Assembly (NCBI GenBank): GCA_030645915.1
Contig: JAUSNO010000029.1
Span: 1-43,017 of the forward strand
Direction: 5' to 3'
Source: Undibacterium sp.
Lineage (GTDB): Bacteria; Pseudomonadota; Gammaproteobacteria; Burkholderiales; Burkholderiaceae_D
DNA length: 43,017 nt
This document shows positions 1-8,655 of the stretch, in pieces. The notes beneath the pieces are model-generated. The model was not told where the DNA came from and searched no databases. It worked only from the letters and a program-made list of their open reading frames with translations. How positions within the stretch are numbered: position 1 is the first letter of the stretch; the number at the start of each line of letters is the position of its first letter. The position numbers and the translations under genes are program-made.

Positions 1-101
1 CGGCTGCAAAATCACCTGGACGGTGCATATTCCATCGGCTTTTTGGTCAATATCTAGATATTGACGCTGCAAATCCGATGAAATCTGCCCTCGCCCAGCC
101 G
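1..101. repeat. long imperfect inverted repeat at the window edge
   Basis: The first hundred bases fold into an imperfect hairpin. Its core, 46-65, is a perfect 20-bp palindrome centred on CTAG. Outside it, CATCGG (33-38) faces CCGATG (75-80), and CGGCTG (1-6) faces CAGCCG (96-101). The left arm probably continues beyond the window. The region carries no credible reading frame. It may be the end of a mobile element: the 14-mer at 129-142 recurs inverted at 7999-8012. The identity is unknown. Confidence 0.55.
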
Positions 102-182
102 ATTTTTCGCTTCGACACCCTAAGTCCGACAGGCTGCTAGCCGATAGGCAAGTTGGTCAAATTGGTTCGTGCAGGGGATCAA

Positions 183-221
183 TTGTCGCTGACATGTCAT
201 GCATTATGACTATAGTGTCAT
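183..221 (+). promoter_or_regulatory. possible weak PhoB-like half-site array
   Basis: TTGTCGC (183-189), ATGTCAT (194-200) and GTGTCAT (215-221) resemble PhoB half-sites, with start-to-start spacings of 11 and 21 bp. No good -10 sits 10 bp downstream, and the next gene starts more than 300 bp away. It could equally be a binding site for another regulator, because GTCAT/ATGAC also form an inverted repeat here. Low confidence. Confidence 0.2.
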
Positions 222-280
222 CGCGAAGATAAGGATATTCTGCTTCTGATGACTATTTTTTCAATTTGAACAGGCCTGAC

Positions 281-339
281 ACGCAATCCCCATGCGGGTT
301 TGCGGGCAGATAGGCTGGTAAGGCGCATGGATAGTGCGT
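281..339. repeat. dispersed hairpin repeat, copy 1 (degenerate)
   Basis: The left arm at 281-296 and right arm at 324-339 (CGCATGGATAGTGCGT) form an imperfect stem. Essentially the same arms occur at 2904-2963 and 29012-29071, so this is a family of intergenic hairpins. This copy has the most mismatches in its stem. Confidence 0.65.
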
Positions 340-481
340 GCTGGCGGGGTCGTATTTTGGAATTTAATAAGCTGAATCAGGAATGGCATGCCATCGTGCC
401 GGTTAGCTGCGGTTTATTTTAATCGCTGGCATCACTTCGGCATGGCTTGGTTTGAGGCAGATGCGTTTATGGGAAATCAAC

Positions 482-510
482 TTGTGTTAATGAGATAAAT
501 TGTTTATATT
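482..510 (+). promoter_or_regulatory. candidate sigma-70 promoter for the H1-like gene
   Basis: TTGTGT (482-487) and TATATT (505-510) are separated by exactly 17 bp, and the surroundings are very AT-rich. Transcription would start near 517 and give a leader of about 38 nt before the ATG at 555. Assigned from hexamer match and spacing only. Confidence 0.45.
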
Positions 511-554
511 ATTTATGTTTTTAATTTAATTATTTTTTACCGGAGGAATTTGTC

Positions 555-1061
555 ATGGCAACTGCACCAACGAAGAAAGCGCCAACGCCAGCACCAGTTA
601 AGGCAACGGTCGTACCAGCAAAAAAAATTGCGACTGCAGCGGCTAAGGCAGTAGTGAAAAAAACGGTATCTAAAGCGCCTGTAAAGGCCGCATCAAAAGT
701 CGCCACTGCAGCCACCGTGGCGAGCAAACCTGCCGTGACTGCCAAGGCGGTCAACAAGCCGGCAACAAAGGGCAATGGTAAAGCCCAGCCCACATCAGCG
801 TCCCCGGCTGTTGCTGCGCTTGTCAAAGAGAAGGCGAAGAAGGCCAAGCTGGTTCGCGATAGTTTTACCATGCCAGAATCCGAATATGCATTGTTGAGCC
901 ACGCTAAAAAAATATGTCTGGCTGCCGGAATAGAAGTGAAAAAAAGCCAGCTCTTGCGTATTGGCGTGCTGCTGCTAAGCAAGACCGATGTCGCCAGTTT
1001 GAAAACGCTGATCGGTAATCTGGAGCCGCTCAAGGCTGGGCGCCCTAAGAAAGACAAATAA
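555..1061 (+). CDS. histone H1-like Ala/Lys-rich protein with a conserved C-terminal domain
   Basis: The 168-residue product has two parts. Residues 1 to about 95 are low-complexity, rich in Ala, Lys, Pro, Thr and Val (repeated AAKA, KAPVKA and VASKPA units), like bacterial histone H1-like tails that bind DNA through charge. Residues about 98-160 form a compact domain beginning with an RDSFTMPESEY motif, then a basic helix and a hydrophobic helix, followed by GRPKKDK. I recall this domain as widespread in betaproteobacteria and probably DNA-binding, but it has no function I can name. GGAGG at 542-546 lies 8 nt before the ATG and fixes the start. A terminator follows, so the gene is monocistronic. 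A nucleoid-associated role is an inference from composition. Confidence 0.8.
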   Translation: MATAPTKKAPTPAPVKATVVPAKKIATAAAKAVVKKTVSKAPVKAASKVATAATVASKPAVTAKAVNKPATKGNGKAQPTSASPAVAALVKEKAKKAKLVRDSFTMPESEYALLSHAKKICLAAGIEVKKSQLLRIGVLLLSKTDVASLKTLIGNLEPLKAGRPKKDK

Positions 1062-1115
1062 TCATCGTAAAAAATAGCCATCTTTGCGCATTGAGATGGC
1101 GTTGAGATGGCCATG

Positions 1116-1153
1116 ACAGCCCCGTCGTTTTACGCCGGGGCTGTTGTTTTTTT
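1116..1153 (+). terminator. rho-independent terminator after the H1-like gene
   Basis: ACAGCCCCG (1116-1124) pairs perfectly with CGGGGCTGT (1136-1144) across an 11-nt loop and is followed by a run of seven T (1147-1153). It isolates the upstream gene from the Pho-controlled promoter that starts immediately afterwards. Confidence 0.9.
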
Positions 1154-1155
1154 AT

Positions 1156-1200
1156 CTGTCATAAAACCGACATGAAACTGTCATTGTCTTGAAGTATTCC
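1156..1200 (+). promoter_or_regulatory. PhoB box and -10 of the olsB-plcP operon
   Basis: Three PhoB half-sites are spaced exactly 11 bp apart: CTGTCAT (1156-1162), CCGACAT (1167-1173) and CTGTCAT (1178-1184). Two of them match the enterobacterial consensus perfectly. Ten bp further lies TATTCC (1195-1200), a plausible -10, and there is no -35 hexamer, as expected for a PhoB-activated promoter. The geometry equals that of the pstS and ppk promoters in this window. Transcription would start near 1207. Confidence 0.85.
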
Positions 1201-1240
1201 TCATTTAATCTTCGTGCGTCAACTGACAGAAGAGGAAAAA

Positions 1241-2008
1241 ATGAGAGTACTGACCATACCTGCCGACGCAAATCCAAGTTTTTCTAAGTTAAGTTTAAGC
1301 CTTGCCAGCACGGCCAAGGAAGTGAAGGAAGTACAGCGCCTGCGATACAAAGTCTTTATCGAGGCGATGGGTTTAAACGCCCTGGCCAATGCCGATGGTT
1401 TGGACAAGGATGAGTTTGATGAACATTGCGATCACCTGATCGTGCGCGATACCAAGACCCTTAAAGTGGTCGGCACCTATCGTATTTTAGGACCCAACGC
1501 CGCCCGTCATATCGGGCGCTATTATTCTGAAACCGAATTCGATTTATCCCGGCTGCAAAACATACGCGGCAGCATTGCCGAAGCGGGGCGCTCCTGCATC
1601 CACCCTGATTATCGCGGCGGCGCTGTCATCATGATGCTGTGGTCTGGCCTTGCCGCCTACATGCAGCGTGAACGCTGCACCTATCTGATCGGTTGCGCCA
1701 GCATCAGCCTGACCGATGGCGGGCACAATGCTGCCGCCATCTATCGTGGCTTTCAGGAATCTGTTTTTTCACCGATTGAATACCGCGTTACGCCAAAACT
1801 GGCTTTCCCTATCGAGAATATGGATGAAGGCCATGTGGCGCGGATTCCGCCTTTGCTCAAGGGTTATTTGCGCGCCGGTGGCTGGGTCTGCGGCGAACCG
1901 GCCTGGGACCCTGATTTCCATTGCGCCGATCTGTTCATGATGTTGCCCCTGGCGAATCTGGATAACCGTTACGCCAAACACTACGGTACGGAAGGATCAG
2001 GAAAATGA
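1241..2008 (+). CDS. olsB: L-ornithine N-alpha-acyltransferase OlsB (GNAT fold)
   Basis: OlsB transfers a 3-hydroxyacyl chain from acyl-carrier protein to ornithine, giving lyso-ornithine lipid, the first step to a phosphorus-free membrane lipid. The 255-residue product shows the family's LRYKVF motif near the N terminus, a CDHLIV strand, VVGTYRIL, the diagnostic EAGRSCIHPDYR segment in the acyl-donor region, and a GCAS motif. Its length fits the family. The frame is open from a GTG at 1214, but the ATG at 1241 has AGAGG just upstream and is chosen. It is preceded by a PhoB box and overlaps the next gene by 4 nt (ATGA). The partner OlsA, which completes ornithine lipid, is not in the window. 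Other GNAT acyltransferases of the COG3176 'hemolysin-like' group remain possible. Confidence 0.82.
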   Translation: MRVLTIPADANPSFSKLSLSLASTAKEVKEVQRLRYKVFIEAMGLNALANADGLDKDEFDEHCDHLIVRDTKTLKVVGTYRILGPNAARHIGRYYSETEFDLSRLQNIRGSIAEAGRSCIHPDYRGGAVIMMLWSGLAAYMQRERCTYLIGCASISLTDGGHNAAAIYRGFQESVFSPIEYRVTPKLAFPIENMDEGHVARIPPLLKGYLRAGGWVCGEPAWDPDFHCADLFMMLPLANLDNRYAKHYGTEGSGK

Positions 2009-2883
2009 CACCTGCAGATCAGTTTCTCCAGAAAAAATTAGATCATCAACTGCATCAAAAACTGTTTAAAACCAGCAAGCATGAGGTGATACGTTTTCGC
2101 AGTATCTGGATTTCTGATCTGCATTTGGGCACCACAGGCTGCCAGGCGGCACGTCTGCTGGAATTTTTACAGGCGACTGAATCCGACACCCTGTACCTGG
2201 TCGGCGACATCATCGATGGCTGGCAATTAAAGCGGCGCTGGTATTGGGATCAGGTACACAATAATGTGGTGCAGACGGTGCTGAAAAAAGCCAAGAAGGG
2301 GACCAACGTCATCTTCGTTCCCGGCAATCACGATGAAGCTGTGCGCCAGTTCATCGATCTTGATTTCGGCGGCATCAAGGTGCGCGATGAACTGGTGCAT
2401 GTCACTGCGCAAGGCAAGCGCATGCTGGTGCTGCATGGCGACCGGTTCGATGGTGTGATCGCCTGCGCCAAATGGCTGGCTTACGTCGGCGACAGTTTGT
2501 ATACCGTGATCCTCAAGTTCAATCAGGTATTTAACAACTGGCGCGCCCGCGCTGGCCTGCCTTACTGGTCCTTGTCGCAGTATCTCAAGCTGAAGGTGAA
2601 AAACGCCGTCAGCTATATCAGTTCATTTGAAAACGCGCTGGCTGATGAGGCCCGCAAGCGCGGCCTGGATGGCGTGATTTGCGGCCATATCCATAAGCCA
2701 GAAATCCGTGACATCGACGGCATTACCTATTGCAACGACGGTGATTGGGTAGAAAGTCTGTCGGCCCTGGTGGAAGACGCCGATGGCGAATTACGTCTGG
2801 TCAGCTGGCACGATGTGATGTTGCATCGCCAGCCGGCAACAATGATGCCGGAAATGGCGATGGCATCTGCAACCCATCTTTAA
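2005..2883 (+). CDS. plcP: PlcP/LpxH-like metallophosphoesterase, probable phospholipase C
   Basis: A 292-residue calcineurin-type phosphoesterase with all metal-site motifs: D38-L-H40, GDIIDGW, GNHDE, HGDRFD and GHIH. Automatic annotation would call it UDP-2,3-diacylglucosamine diphosphatase (LpxH). The YLVGDIIDGW-LKRRWYW segment and the GLPYWSLSQYLKLKVKNAVSYI stretch (split here as GLPYWSLSQ and KLKVKNAV) instead resemble, from memory, rhizobial PlcP, a Pho-regulated phospholipase C that breaks phosphatidylcholine and phosphatidylethanolamine into diacylglycerol during phosphate starvation. Its start ATGA overlaps the olsB stop, so both are translated from the PhoB-box transcript. That context favours membrane-lipid remodelling over lipid A synthesis. 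The substrate is unproven from sequence alone. Confidence 0.75.
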   Translation: MTPADQFLQKKLDHQLHQKLFKTSKHEVIRFRSIWISDLHLGTTGCQAARLLEFLQATESDTLYLVGDIIDGWQLKRRWYWDQVHNNVVQTVLKKAKKGTNVIFVPGNHDEAVRQFIDLDFGGIKVRDELVHVTAQGKRMLVLHGDRFDGVIACAKWLAYVGDSLYTVILKFNQVFNNWRARAGLPYWSLSQYLKLKVKNAVSYISSFENALADEARKRGLDGVICGHIHKPEIRDIDGITYCNDGDWVESLSALVEDADGELRLVSWHDVMLHRQPATMMPEMAMASATHL

Positions 2884-2903
2884 TTGTTCAAACAAAATCA
2901 GTG

Positions 2904-2963
2904 ACGCAGTATCCATGCGCCTCCTGGCATGATTTACTTCGCAAAGGCGCATGGATGCTGCGT
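2904..2963. repeat. dispersed hairpin repeat, copy 2
   Basis: ACGCAGTATCCATGCGCC (2904-2921) is complementary to GGCGCATGGATGCTGCGT (2946-2963) with one mismatch, across a 24-nt loop. The same arms appear at 281-339 and 29012-29071. Here it lies 20 bp after the plcP stop codon and could act as a transcript-end stabiliser or a weak terminator; no long T-run follows directly. Confidence 0.75.
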
Positions 2964-3141
2964 GTTCTTTTTTGCCCTGATGCGTGCCTGCCTATTCTGT
3001 CCGCCGTCCGTTGTTAGGCCAGGTTCCACATCGTAGAGTAAATGTGCGAAATCCCACGATTCATAGTCTCGTCATAAATGCCATGTATCTTTGGGGTAAC
3101 TATTTGGCAGACGAGGCCATGTCAAACACTTCGGAGTTTTT

Positions 3142-5199
3142 ATGCAATTCTTGCTGAGTCCAGTTGTTGCCCTGATGGGGCGCTTGCGTCTTATCCCTAA
3201 ATTTCTCATTGTCGCGATGTTGTTCTCCGCGCCAGCCATGATTGTTTCTGGCTTATTGGTGCAGGAGTTGAATAAATCGATTTCTTCCACAGAGAAAGAG
3301 CGCGTAGGTGTCGCGCATGTACTGCAAGTGCAGGACATCTTGCGGCTCGCTCAGCAGCACCGTGCTTTGCGTCATTTGGCGCTTGCTGGCAATGCGCCGG
3401 CAAAGGAAGCTGCGCTCAAGACGCAGGCCGAAGTCACGGAAAAGCTGGCCAGCTTTGATGCGCAACAAAAAGAGCGTCCGGAAATGGGCATCGACCGTGC
3501 CATGGTCGACACCAAGTTATTGTGGGCTACCTTGGTGCAAAAAATACCGGCGACAAAGGCAAAAGAGAGCTACCTAGATCACTCGACCCTGATCGATCAG
3601 CTATACAAACTCAGTACCAATATTGCTGACAATACCAATCTGACCTTAGATCCGGAAGTCGATACCTACTACCTGATCAGCATTTTCTCAAAGGCCTTGC
3701 CGGAACTCGCCAATGTCATTTCTGATATTGCGGCGCGCGGCGCACCTTACATTGATACCGCCTTGCTGGAGCCAAATGAGGATGTGCTGATTAATGCCAA
3801 CATCATGTGGGCCAAGCGCGACATCGACCGCGTACCTGCGCAGTTCGAGGCGATGTTTCGCGAGAACCCCGGTCTGAAAGAAAAAACAGAGTCACCACAA
3901 GGCGTCATCACGAACAACCTGCGTTTTCTGGACAGAGCCAGGAACGAAGTATCGAATGGCGTGGAACAAACGACAGGGACGGCGTTTTTGGCAGCCGGAA
4001 CAAACAGCGTCGATGCCTTGTATGCCTACGCAAATGCTACGGGCCGGTTGCTCGACGTTTCTCTTGCCGAGCGCGTGAGTCGCCATGTATTCCATCGCAA
4101 TCTGATGGTGCTCGCGATCCTGGCGACCTTGCTCATCGCGGCATATCTGTTAAGCGGATTTTATCTTTCCTTTTCACGGGAAATTCAAAAATTAAGCGAT
4201 GCGGTCGACAGCGTAACCAATGGCAACCTCAACACGCAGATTCAATCCAAAGGCAAGGATGAGATTGCCACTTTACTCAATTCCTTTGATGGCATGCGGC
4301 AGGTGCTGGCACGCCTGGTGACCGACATACGCCAGAGTACCGACTCCATCGCGACAGCATCGAGCGAGATAGCGGAAGGCAATGCCGATCTGTCCTCTCG
4401 CACCGAGCATCAGGCCGGTTCACTGGAAGAAACGTCTGCCTCGATGGAAGAGCTGACGAACACCGTCAAACAGAATACGCGAAGCGCACAGCAGGCCAAT
4501 CAGAACGCGCTGGCTGCCAGCGATATAGCAAAGGAAGGTGGCGTTGCGGTAACACAAATGATCGCCATCATGGAGGCAATTGAACATTCCTCTAAAAAGA
4601 TTAGCGACATTACTGGTGTTATCGACGGCATCGCTTTTCAAACCAATATCCTGGCCTTGAATGCTGCCGTCGAGGCGGCGCGCGCAGGTGAGCAAGGCCG
4701 CGGTTTCGCCGTGGTTGCAACCGAAGTGCGTAATTTGGCACAGCGTTCGGCAAGTGCTGCCAGAGAGATCAAGGCTCTCATTACCACATCGGTGGAGCAG
4801 GTTGGTGCCGGCAGCCGGCAGGTGCAGACTGCGGGGCGGACCATGCAGCAGATCGTCACCTCGATTGATGCCGTCACCAGCAATATGAGTGAAATAACCC
4901 AAGCCAGTGCCGAACAGCATAGCGGCATCGAGCAGGTTAATCTTACTTTAGGTCAGCTGGACGAAATTACCCAACAAAACGCTGCTTTAGTAGAACAGGC
5001 GGCAGCAGCTGCCGAAAGCATGCATGATCAGGCATTAATGCTCACCAAGGCGGTTGCCGTGTTCACCCTGGCGAAAGAGGTCATGGTGACGGCGCATGAT
5101 CAGGCCGGCAATGGCCGAATGAATTTACGCGTTCTCAGTACGGCAAAGGCATCGGTGATAAGGCCAGAAAAAATAGGCCGGAAAAAACTACTCGCCTGA
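3142..5199 (+). CDS. methyl-accepting chemotaxis protein
   Basis: A 685-residue inner-membrane chemoreceptor. TM1 spans about residues 21-40. A roughly 280-residue, mostly helical periplasmic domain follows, with a DPEVDTYYL motif common in beta-proteobacterial receptors. TM2 is about 320-343, then comes a HAMP linker and the cytoplasmic coiled coil. The signalling tip [20 protein letters not shown] (about 493-512) continues into [16 protein letters not shown] and binds CheA/CheW in the family. No C-terminal NWETF-type tether for CheR is visible; the C terminus is Lys/Arg-rich. CGGAG a few bases upstream supports the ATG at 3142. No chemotaxis genes lie nearby, so it is an orphan receptor with unknown ligand. 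The downstream gene is a cyclic-di-GMP enzyme on the same strand, 55 bp away. Confidence 0.93.
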   Translation: MQFLLSPVVALMGRLRLIPKFLIVAMLFSAPAMIVSGLLVQELNKSISSTEKERVGVAHVLQVQDILRLAQQHRALRHLALAGNAPAKEAALKTQAEVTEKLASFDAQQKERPEMGIDRAMVDTKLLWATLVQKIPATKAKESYLDHSTLIDQLYKLSTNIADNTNLTLDPEVDTYYLISIFSKALPELANVISDIAARGAPYIDTALLEPNEDVLINANIMWAKRDIDRVPAQFEAMFRENPGLKEKTESPQGVITNNLRFLDRARNEVSNGVEQTTGTAFLAAGTNSVDALYAYANATGRLLDVSLAERVSRHVFHRNLMVLAILATLLIAAYLLSGFYLSFSREIQKLSDAVDSVTNGNLNTQIQSKGKDEIATLLNSFDGMRQVLARLVTDIRQSTDSIATASSEIAEGNADLSSRTEHQAGSLEETSASMEELTNTVKQNTRSAQQANQNALAASDIAKEGGVAVTQMIAIMEAIEHSSKKISDITGVIDGIAFQTNILALNAAVEAARAGEQGRGFAVVATEVRNLAQRSASAAREIKALITTSVEQVGAGSRQVQTAGRTMQQIVTSIDAVTSNMSEITQASAEQHSGIEQVNLTLGQLDEITQQNAALVEQAAAAAESMHDQALMLTKAVAVFTLAKEVMVTAHDQAGNGRMNLRVLSTAKASVIRPEKIGRKKLLA

Positions 5200-5254
5200 T
5201 TGAAGCGCGTTGATCTTTCATCTTTACAATGTTTATTGATCACCACCAAAAATT

Positions 5255-7990
5255 GTGAGCAGATCACTACTTTTTATGTCAAATTTTAAGCAAAAATACG
5301 CCTGTGTATTTTTGAGAAACCACTACGCACAAATTTTCTTCTGGCCGCTTTTCTGCAGTCTTCTGTTTATCGCGCTTTGGGTTTTTACCTATGCAAAAAT
5401 TGAAGATGACACCAAATCATTGCAAATCAATGCACTTAAAGATGTCAGTGCTTTATCCCGTTCGTATGCGCAATACCTCACACGCAGTCTGGAACAACTG
5501 GATCAGGTCAGTAAACATATTAAATATGATTGGGAAACTTCAAACGGAAAATTACGCCTCGAAGATTTGCGCGTGCAAGGTTTATTCACTGCGCCGCAAT
5601 TTACACGCGTAGCAATTTTAGATAAATACGGCAGACCTATCACATCAACTGTCGCAAATGACCAGAGACAAGTCGAGGGGCGTAGCGAGAGTTTGCGTCG
5701 CTTGTATCTATTCCATCAATTGAATAATTCCAGCGAATTGCAACTTGGATTACCTGGTGCGCTCAATAGTTCAGGCAAGCAAGTGGTGCACTTTACGCGC
5801 AGATTGGAACGCAGCGATGACAGTTTCGACGGCATAGTCGTCATTTCAGTTGAAGCGTCGTACTTCTCAACTTTTTATGATGAACAAAGCATGGGGAAGT
5901 CGGGTTTGCTTGCCGCCTTGGGGAGTGACGGCGTCAGCGGCATTTCGCGCATTGGAGACATTGTGCGTATTGACAATGCACAGCGGTTTGACCAGGCGAT
6001 CTCTTCCAGTGCGGACATCGGTGCCAGGTATGTTTCGGACTCGGCCATCTTTATCGATCAGCAATCGCGGTTTTTGGGCTGGCATAGACTGACCGCTTAT
6101 CCACTTACTGCGGTCATTGGCTTATCTAATGGCGAATTGCTTGAGCCGTATCGCGCTGCCTGGCGTGCCAGTAAGAATTTCGCCATCACGGCCAGTATTT
6201 TTCTGCTTCTGTTCGCCATTGTCGCTACCCGGATGTCGATTAGCCTGGCATGGCGAAAATATCAGGAAAAAGAGATGCAGCATACTTACCGGCTTGCTAC
6301 GGAAGGGGCGGATAACGGTTTTTATATGCTCAATGCATTGCATGACAATCAAGGGGAAATCATTGATTTTCTGTATGTTGATTGCAATGTACTGGGCGCA
6401 AAATTCTTTGGCTTGAATCGAGATGAGTTAATTGGCGTGAAATTGTCCTCTCTGCAGACTGATAGTTATTTCAAAAAATTATTGGCGATCTATTCCAGAG
6501 CGATGGAGACCGGTTTTCACGAAGATGAATATAAGGTGCCTGAGGAAAGCCAGGTCGACTTTTCCTGGGCGCGCCGCCGGCTTGCGCGATCGGGTTCCGG
6601 TTTGGCCGTGACGATTAGCGATATCAGTTTACGGAAACAAACCGAAAAAGAGCTGGTGCATCTGGCAAATCGAGACGGCCTGACCGGTTTATATAATCGT
6701 CACTGGTTGCTGAATTACTTGCCGCTGGCGCTACAAAGAGCGACTACCGGCCAATACATGCTGGCGGTTCTATTTATCGACCTTGACGGCTTTAAGAATA
6801 TCAATGACACGCGAGGCCATGCCGCCGGAGATCAGCTACTGAAATCCGTGGCGTCGCGCTTGCAATCGGTATTGCGACCTACCGATCACGTGATACGACT
6901 GGGCGGTGACGAATTTGTTGTCGTACTGGAGCCTGTTTATGAAGAGAGTAAATCTGCGAACGTCGCCGAGAGAATCAGCGAATCGTTTGCCCAGGCATTC
7001 TTATGGAACGGTGAGAAACATCAGATGAGTGCTTCCATCGGCATTAGCCTGTTCCCAAAAGATGGTGATGATACCGAGACCTTATTGAAAAATGCCGACA
7101 TCGCCATGTACTCGGTGAAGGCGGCAGGCAAGGATCACTATAATTTCTTCAGACCCGAGTTGTACGCCAAATTGAAAGACCGTTTCGAATTGGAGCAAGC
7201 CCTGATTCAGGCATTGGAGCTAAACCAATTTGTTTTGCATTACCAGCCGCGCGTTGACACATTCACCGGCGAGATGACCAGCATGGAAGCGTTGATCAGA
7301 TGGAGCCACCCGGAACGCGGTATGGTGTCTCCTATGGAATTCATCCCGATCGCAGAAAACTCCAGCTTGATCTTGCGGATTGGCGATCAGGTGATGGAGA
7401 TGGCTTGTGCGCAAATCGCTGCCTGGAAAGCGCAAAACCTCGCGCTGGTGCCTGTCTCTATTAACGTATCGGCGCGTCAGTTCCAGACGGGAGATCTGCA
7501 TAGTAAATTGCAGGCAAATTTGGAGAAGTACGGAGTCGATGCCCAGTTTCTGGAAATTGAAATTACCGAATCGGCAATGATGGGGGAGGGTAGTGCCGTT
7601 GTTGCCGAACTGATGGCGATCAGAGAATTAGGAATCGAGCTTTTAGTGGATGACTTTGGCACCGGTTACTCTTCGCTTTCTCAGCTTCAGCGCCTTGATA
7701 TGGACGTGCTTAAAGTGGATCGTGTTTTTACCAGCGAATTGGGTAAAACCAGCGAAGGCAAGATATTTTTCAAGGCGATAGTTTCCATGGCGCACGCACT
7801 GAACATGCGTGTTGTGGCCGAAGGAGTTGAAACATTAGAACAGCTCAGCATTTTACGAATTTTATGCTGCGACGAAATTCAGGGTTATTACGTTTCTCGT
7901 CCATTGCCACCAGAGCAAATGGTGACGCTGTTGTCGCAACGATTTTTGTTACCAGAAGTTAACAAGATGCCGGCAATTGTTGCCGCATAA
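5255..7990 (+). CDS. membrane GGDEF-EAL cyclic-di-GMP synthase/phosphodiesterase
   Basis: A 911-residue protein. TM1 is near residues 25-45, followed by a periplasmic sensor of about 240 residues (Cache-like by layout), TM2 near 310-330, a PAS-like region, then GGDEF and EAL domains. The GGDEF motif is intact (GGDEF near residue 549), with an RxxD product-inhibition site exactly five residues before it (RPTD). EAL residues are also intact: EALIRW near 677, INVSARQF, EITES, DDFGTGYSS, KVDRVF, AEGVET and QGYYVSRP. Both activities are therefore chemically possible. Two starts compete: GTG 5255 and ATG 5276. Neither has a strong ribosome site, and the difference is seven residues. It probably adjusts motility or biofilm choice; the signal is unknown. 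Confidence 0.9.
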   Translation: MSRSLLFMSNFKQKYACVFLRNHYAQIFFWPLFCSLLFIALWVFTYAKIEDDTKSLQINALKDVSALSRSYAQYLTRSLEQLDQVSKHIKYDWETSNGKLRLEDLRVQGLFTAPQFTRVAILDKYGRPITSTVANDQRQVEGRSESLRRLYLFHQLNNSSELQLGLPGALNSSGKQVVHFTRRLERSDDSFDGIVVISVEASYFSTFYDEQSMGKSGLLAALGSDGVSGISRIGDIVRIDNAQRFDQAISSSADIGARYVSDSAIFIDQQSRFLGWHRLTAYPLTAVIGLSNGELLEPYRAAWRASKNFAITASIFLLLFAIVATRMSISLAWRKYQEKEMQHTYRLATEGADNGFYMLNALHDNQGEIIDFLYVDCNVLGAKFFGLNRDELIGVKLSSLQTDSYFKKLLAIYSRAMETGFHEDEYKVPEESQVDFSWARRRLARSGSGLAVTISDISLRKQTEKELVHLANRDGLTGLYNRHWLLNYLPLALQRATTGQYMLAVLFIDLDGFKNINDTRGHAAGDQLLKSVASRLQSVLRPTDHVIRLGGDEFVVVLEPVYEESKSANVAERISESFAQAFLWNGEKHQMSASIGISLFPKDGDDTETLLKNADIAMYSVKAAGKDHYNFFRPELYAKLKDRFELEQALIQALELNQFVLHYQPRVDTFTGEMTSMEALIRWSHPERGMVSPMEFIPIAENSSLILRIGDQVMEMACAQIAAWKAQNLALVPVSINVSARQFQTGDLHSKLQANLEKYGVDAQFLEIEITESAMMGEGSAVVAELMAIRELGIELLVDDFGTGYSSLSQLQRLDMDVLKVDRVFTSELGKTSEGKIFFKAIVSMAHALNMRVVAEGVETLEQLSILRILCCDEIQGYYVSRPLPPEQMVTLLSQRFLLPEVNKMPAIVAA

Positions 7991-8188
7991 AAAATAGCGG
8001 CTAGCAGCCTGTTGCTCTTGTTCCCAGAGTGTGTTGTGGCTATTGTTAATATTGGCAGCGCCATTGATGCTTCGCATTAACTGAACTAATGCTGAGTTAA
8101 CTTAATAAATAGTCCTTGTTTTTTTTCTGGTTCGGTCTAAGCTATTCTCCACTCTGTTCCCGTCACGCTTTTACCGTAAGAGGAAATC

Positions 8189-8416
8189 ATGGTAAGTACG
8201 CAAGATAAGATTGTGCACGAAAATGGCTATGGCAATGTTCGTGATGTGGTGCAAAGACGTGACGAATCAATGGCGAGAACTGTGGACAGGGGAATAGGTT
8301 TGCAAAAGACTGTCGGCACCATGTGCGCTATGGAGTATCTGCATTCTGAGGGCATCTCTCATTTAATTGCGCAACGTGTACTTTCGCAGCCCTTAAAACG
8401 GCGTAACCTGATTTAA
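8189..8416 (+). CDS. small conserved-looking protein of unknown function
   Basis: A 75-residue soluble, polar protein with no signal peptide, membrane segment or motif that I recognise. Two cysteines are absent as a pair, so a metal site is unlikely. The start is well supported: AGAGGAAATC directly precedes the ATG. It is flanked by its own 198-bp upstream region and by a palindromic element whose first base follows the TAA stop codon directly. It is probably a real gene because of the ribosome site. No function is proposed. Confidence 0.6.
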   Translation: MVSTQDKIVHENGYGNVRDVVQRRDESMARTVDRGIGLQKTVGTMCAMEYLHSEGISHLIAQRVLSQPLKRRNLI

Positions 8417-8588
8417 CCGAGATTTTCCATTAGGCGCACCAAAGGTGCTATTTGAGCGCTGACGGCGCATTTTCAGTCATTTTTGACGTTCTTCGTTGCT
8501 CATGGCTAGCCATGAGCGCCTCATTCACGCCAAAACTGCCTTGAAAAGTGCATCCGTCATCTTCTCAAATCCTAATGGAAATTCTCGG
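8417..8588. repeat. MITE-like long palindrome A
   Basis: CCGAGATTTTCCATTAGG (8417-8434) is mirrored by CCTAATGGAAATTCTCGG (8571-8588) with one mismatch. Inner arms also match imperfectly (ATTTGAG, TGACGG and TTTTCA against their complements). The centre (8498-8517) is a perfect 20-bp palindrome around GCTAGC. There is no coding capacity. The element abuts the TAA of the upstream gene and may serve as its transcript end. Architecture matches the elements at 24045-24202 and, in part, 32750-33019. Confidence 0.75.
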
Positions 8589-8655
8589 CTGAATATTTAG
8601 CTGAAGAATGGTCGTGATGTCGCGTTGTGCCTATTGATTTTTGTATTGCGTGATG

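Noticed and set aside
530..1114. 194-codon minus-strand frame opposite the H1-like gene
   Set aside because: Mirror of an Ala/Lys-rich gene; the plus frame has a strong ribosome site and terminator.
3041..3070. Possible sigma-28 (flagellar) promoter before the chemoreceptor
   Set aside because: TAAA is present, but the sequence 15 bp later (GATTCATA) does not match GCCGATAA.
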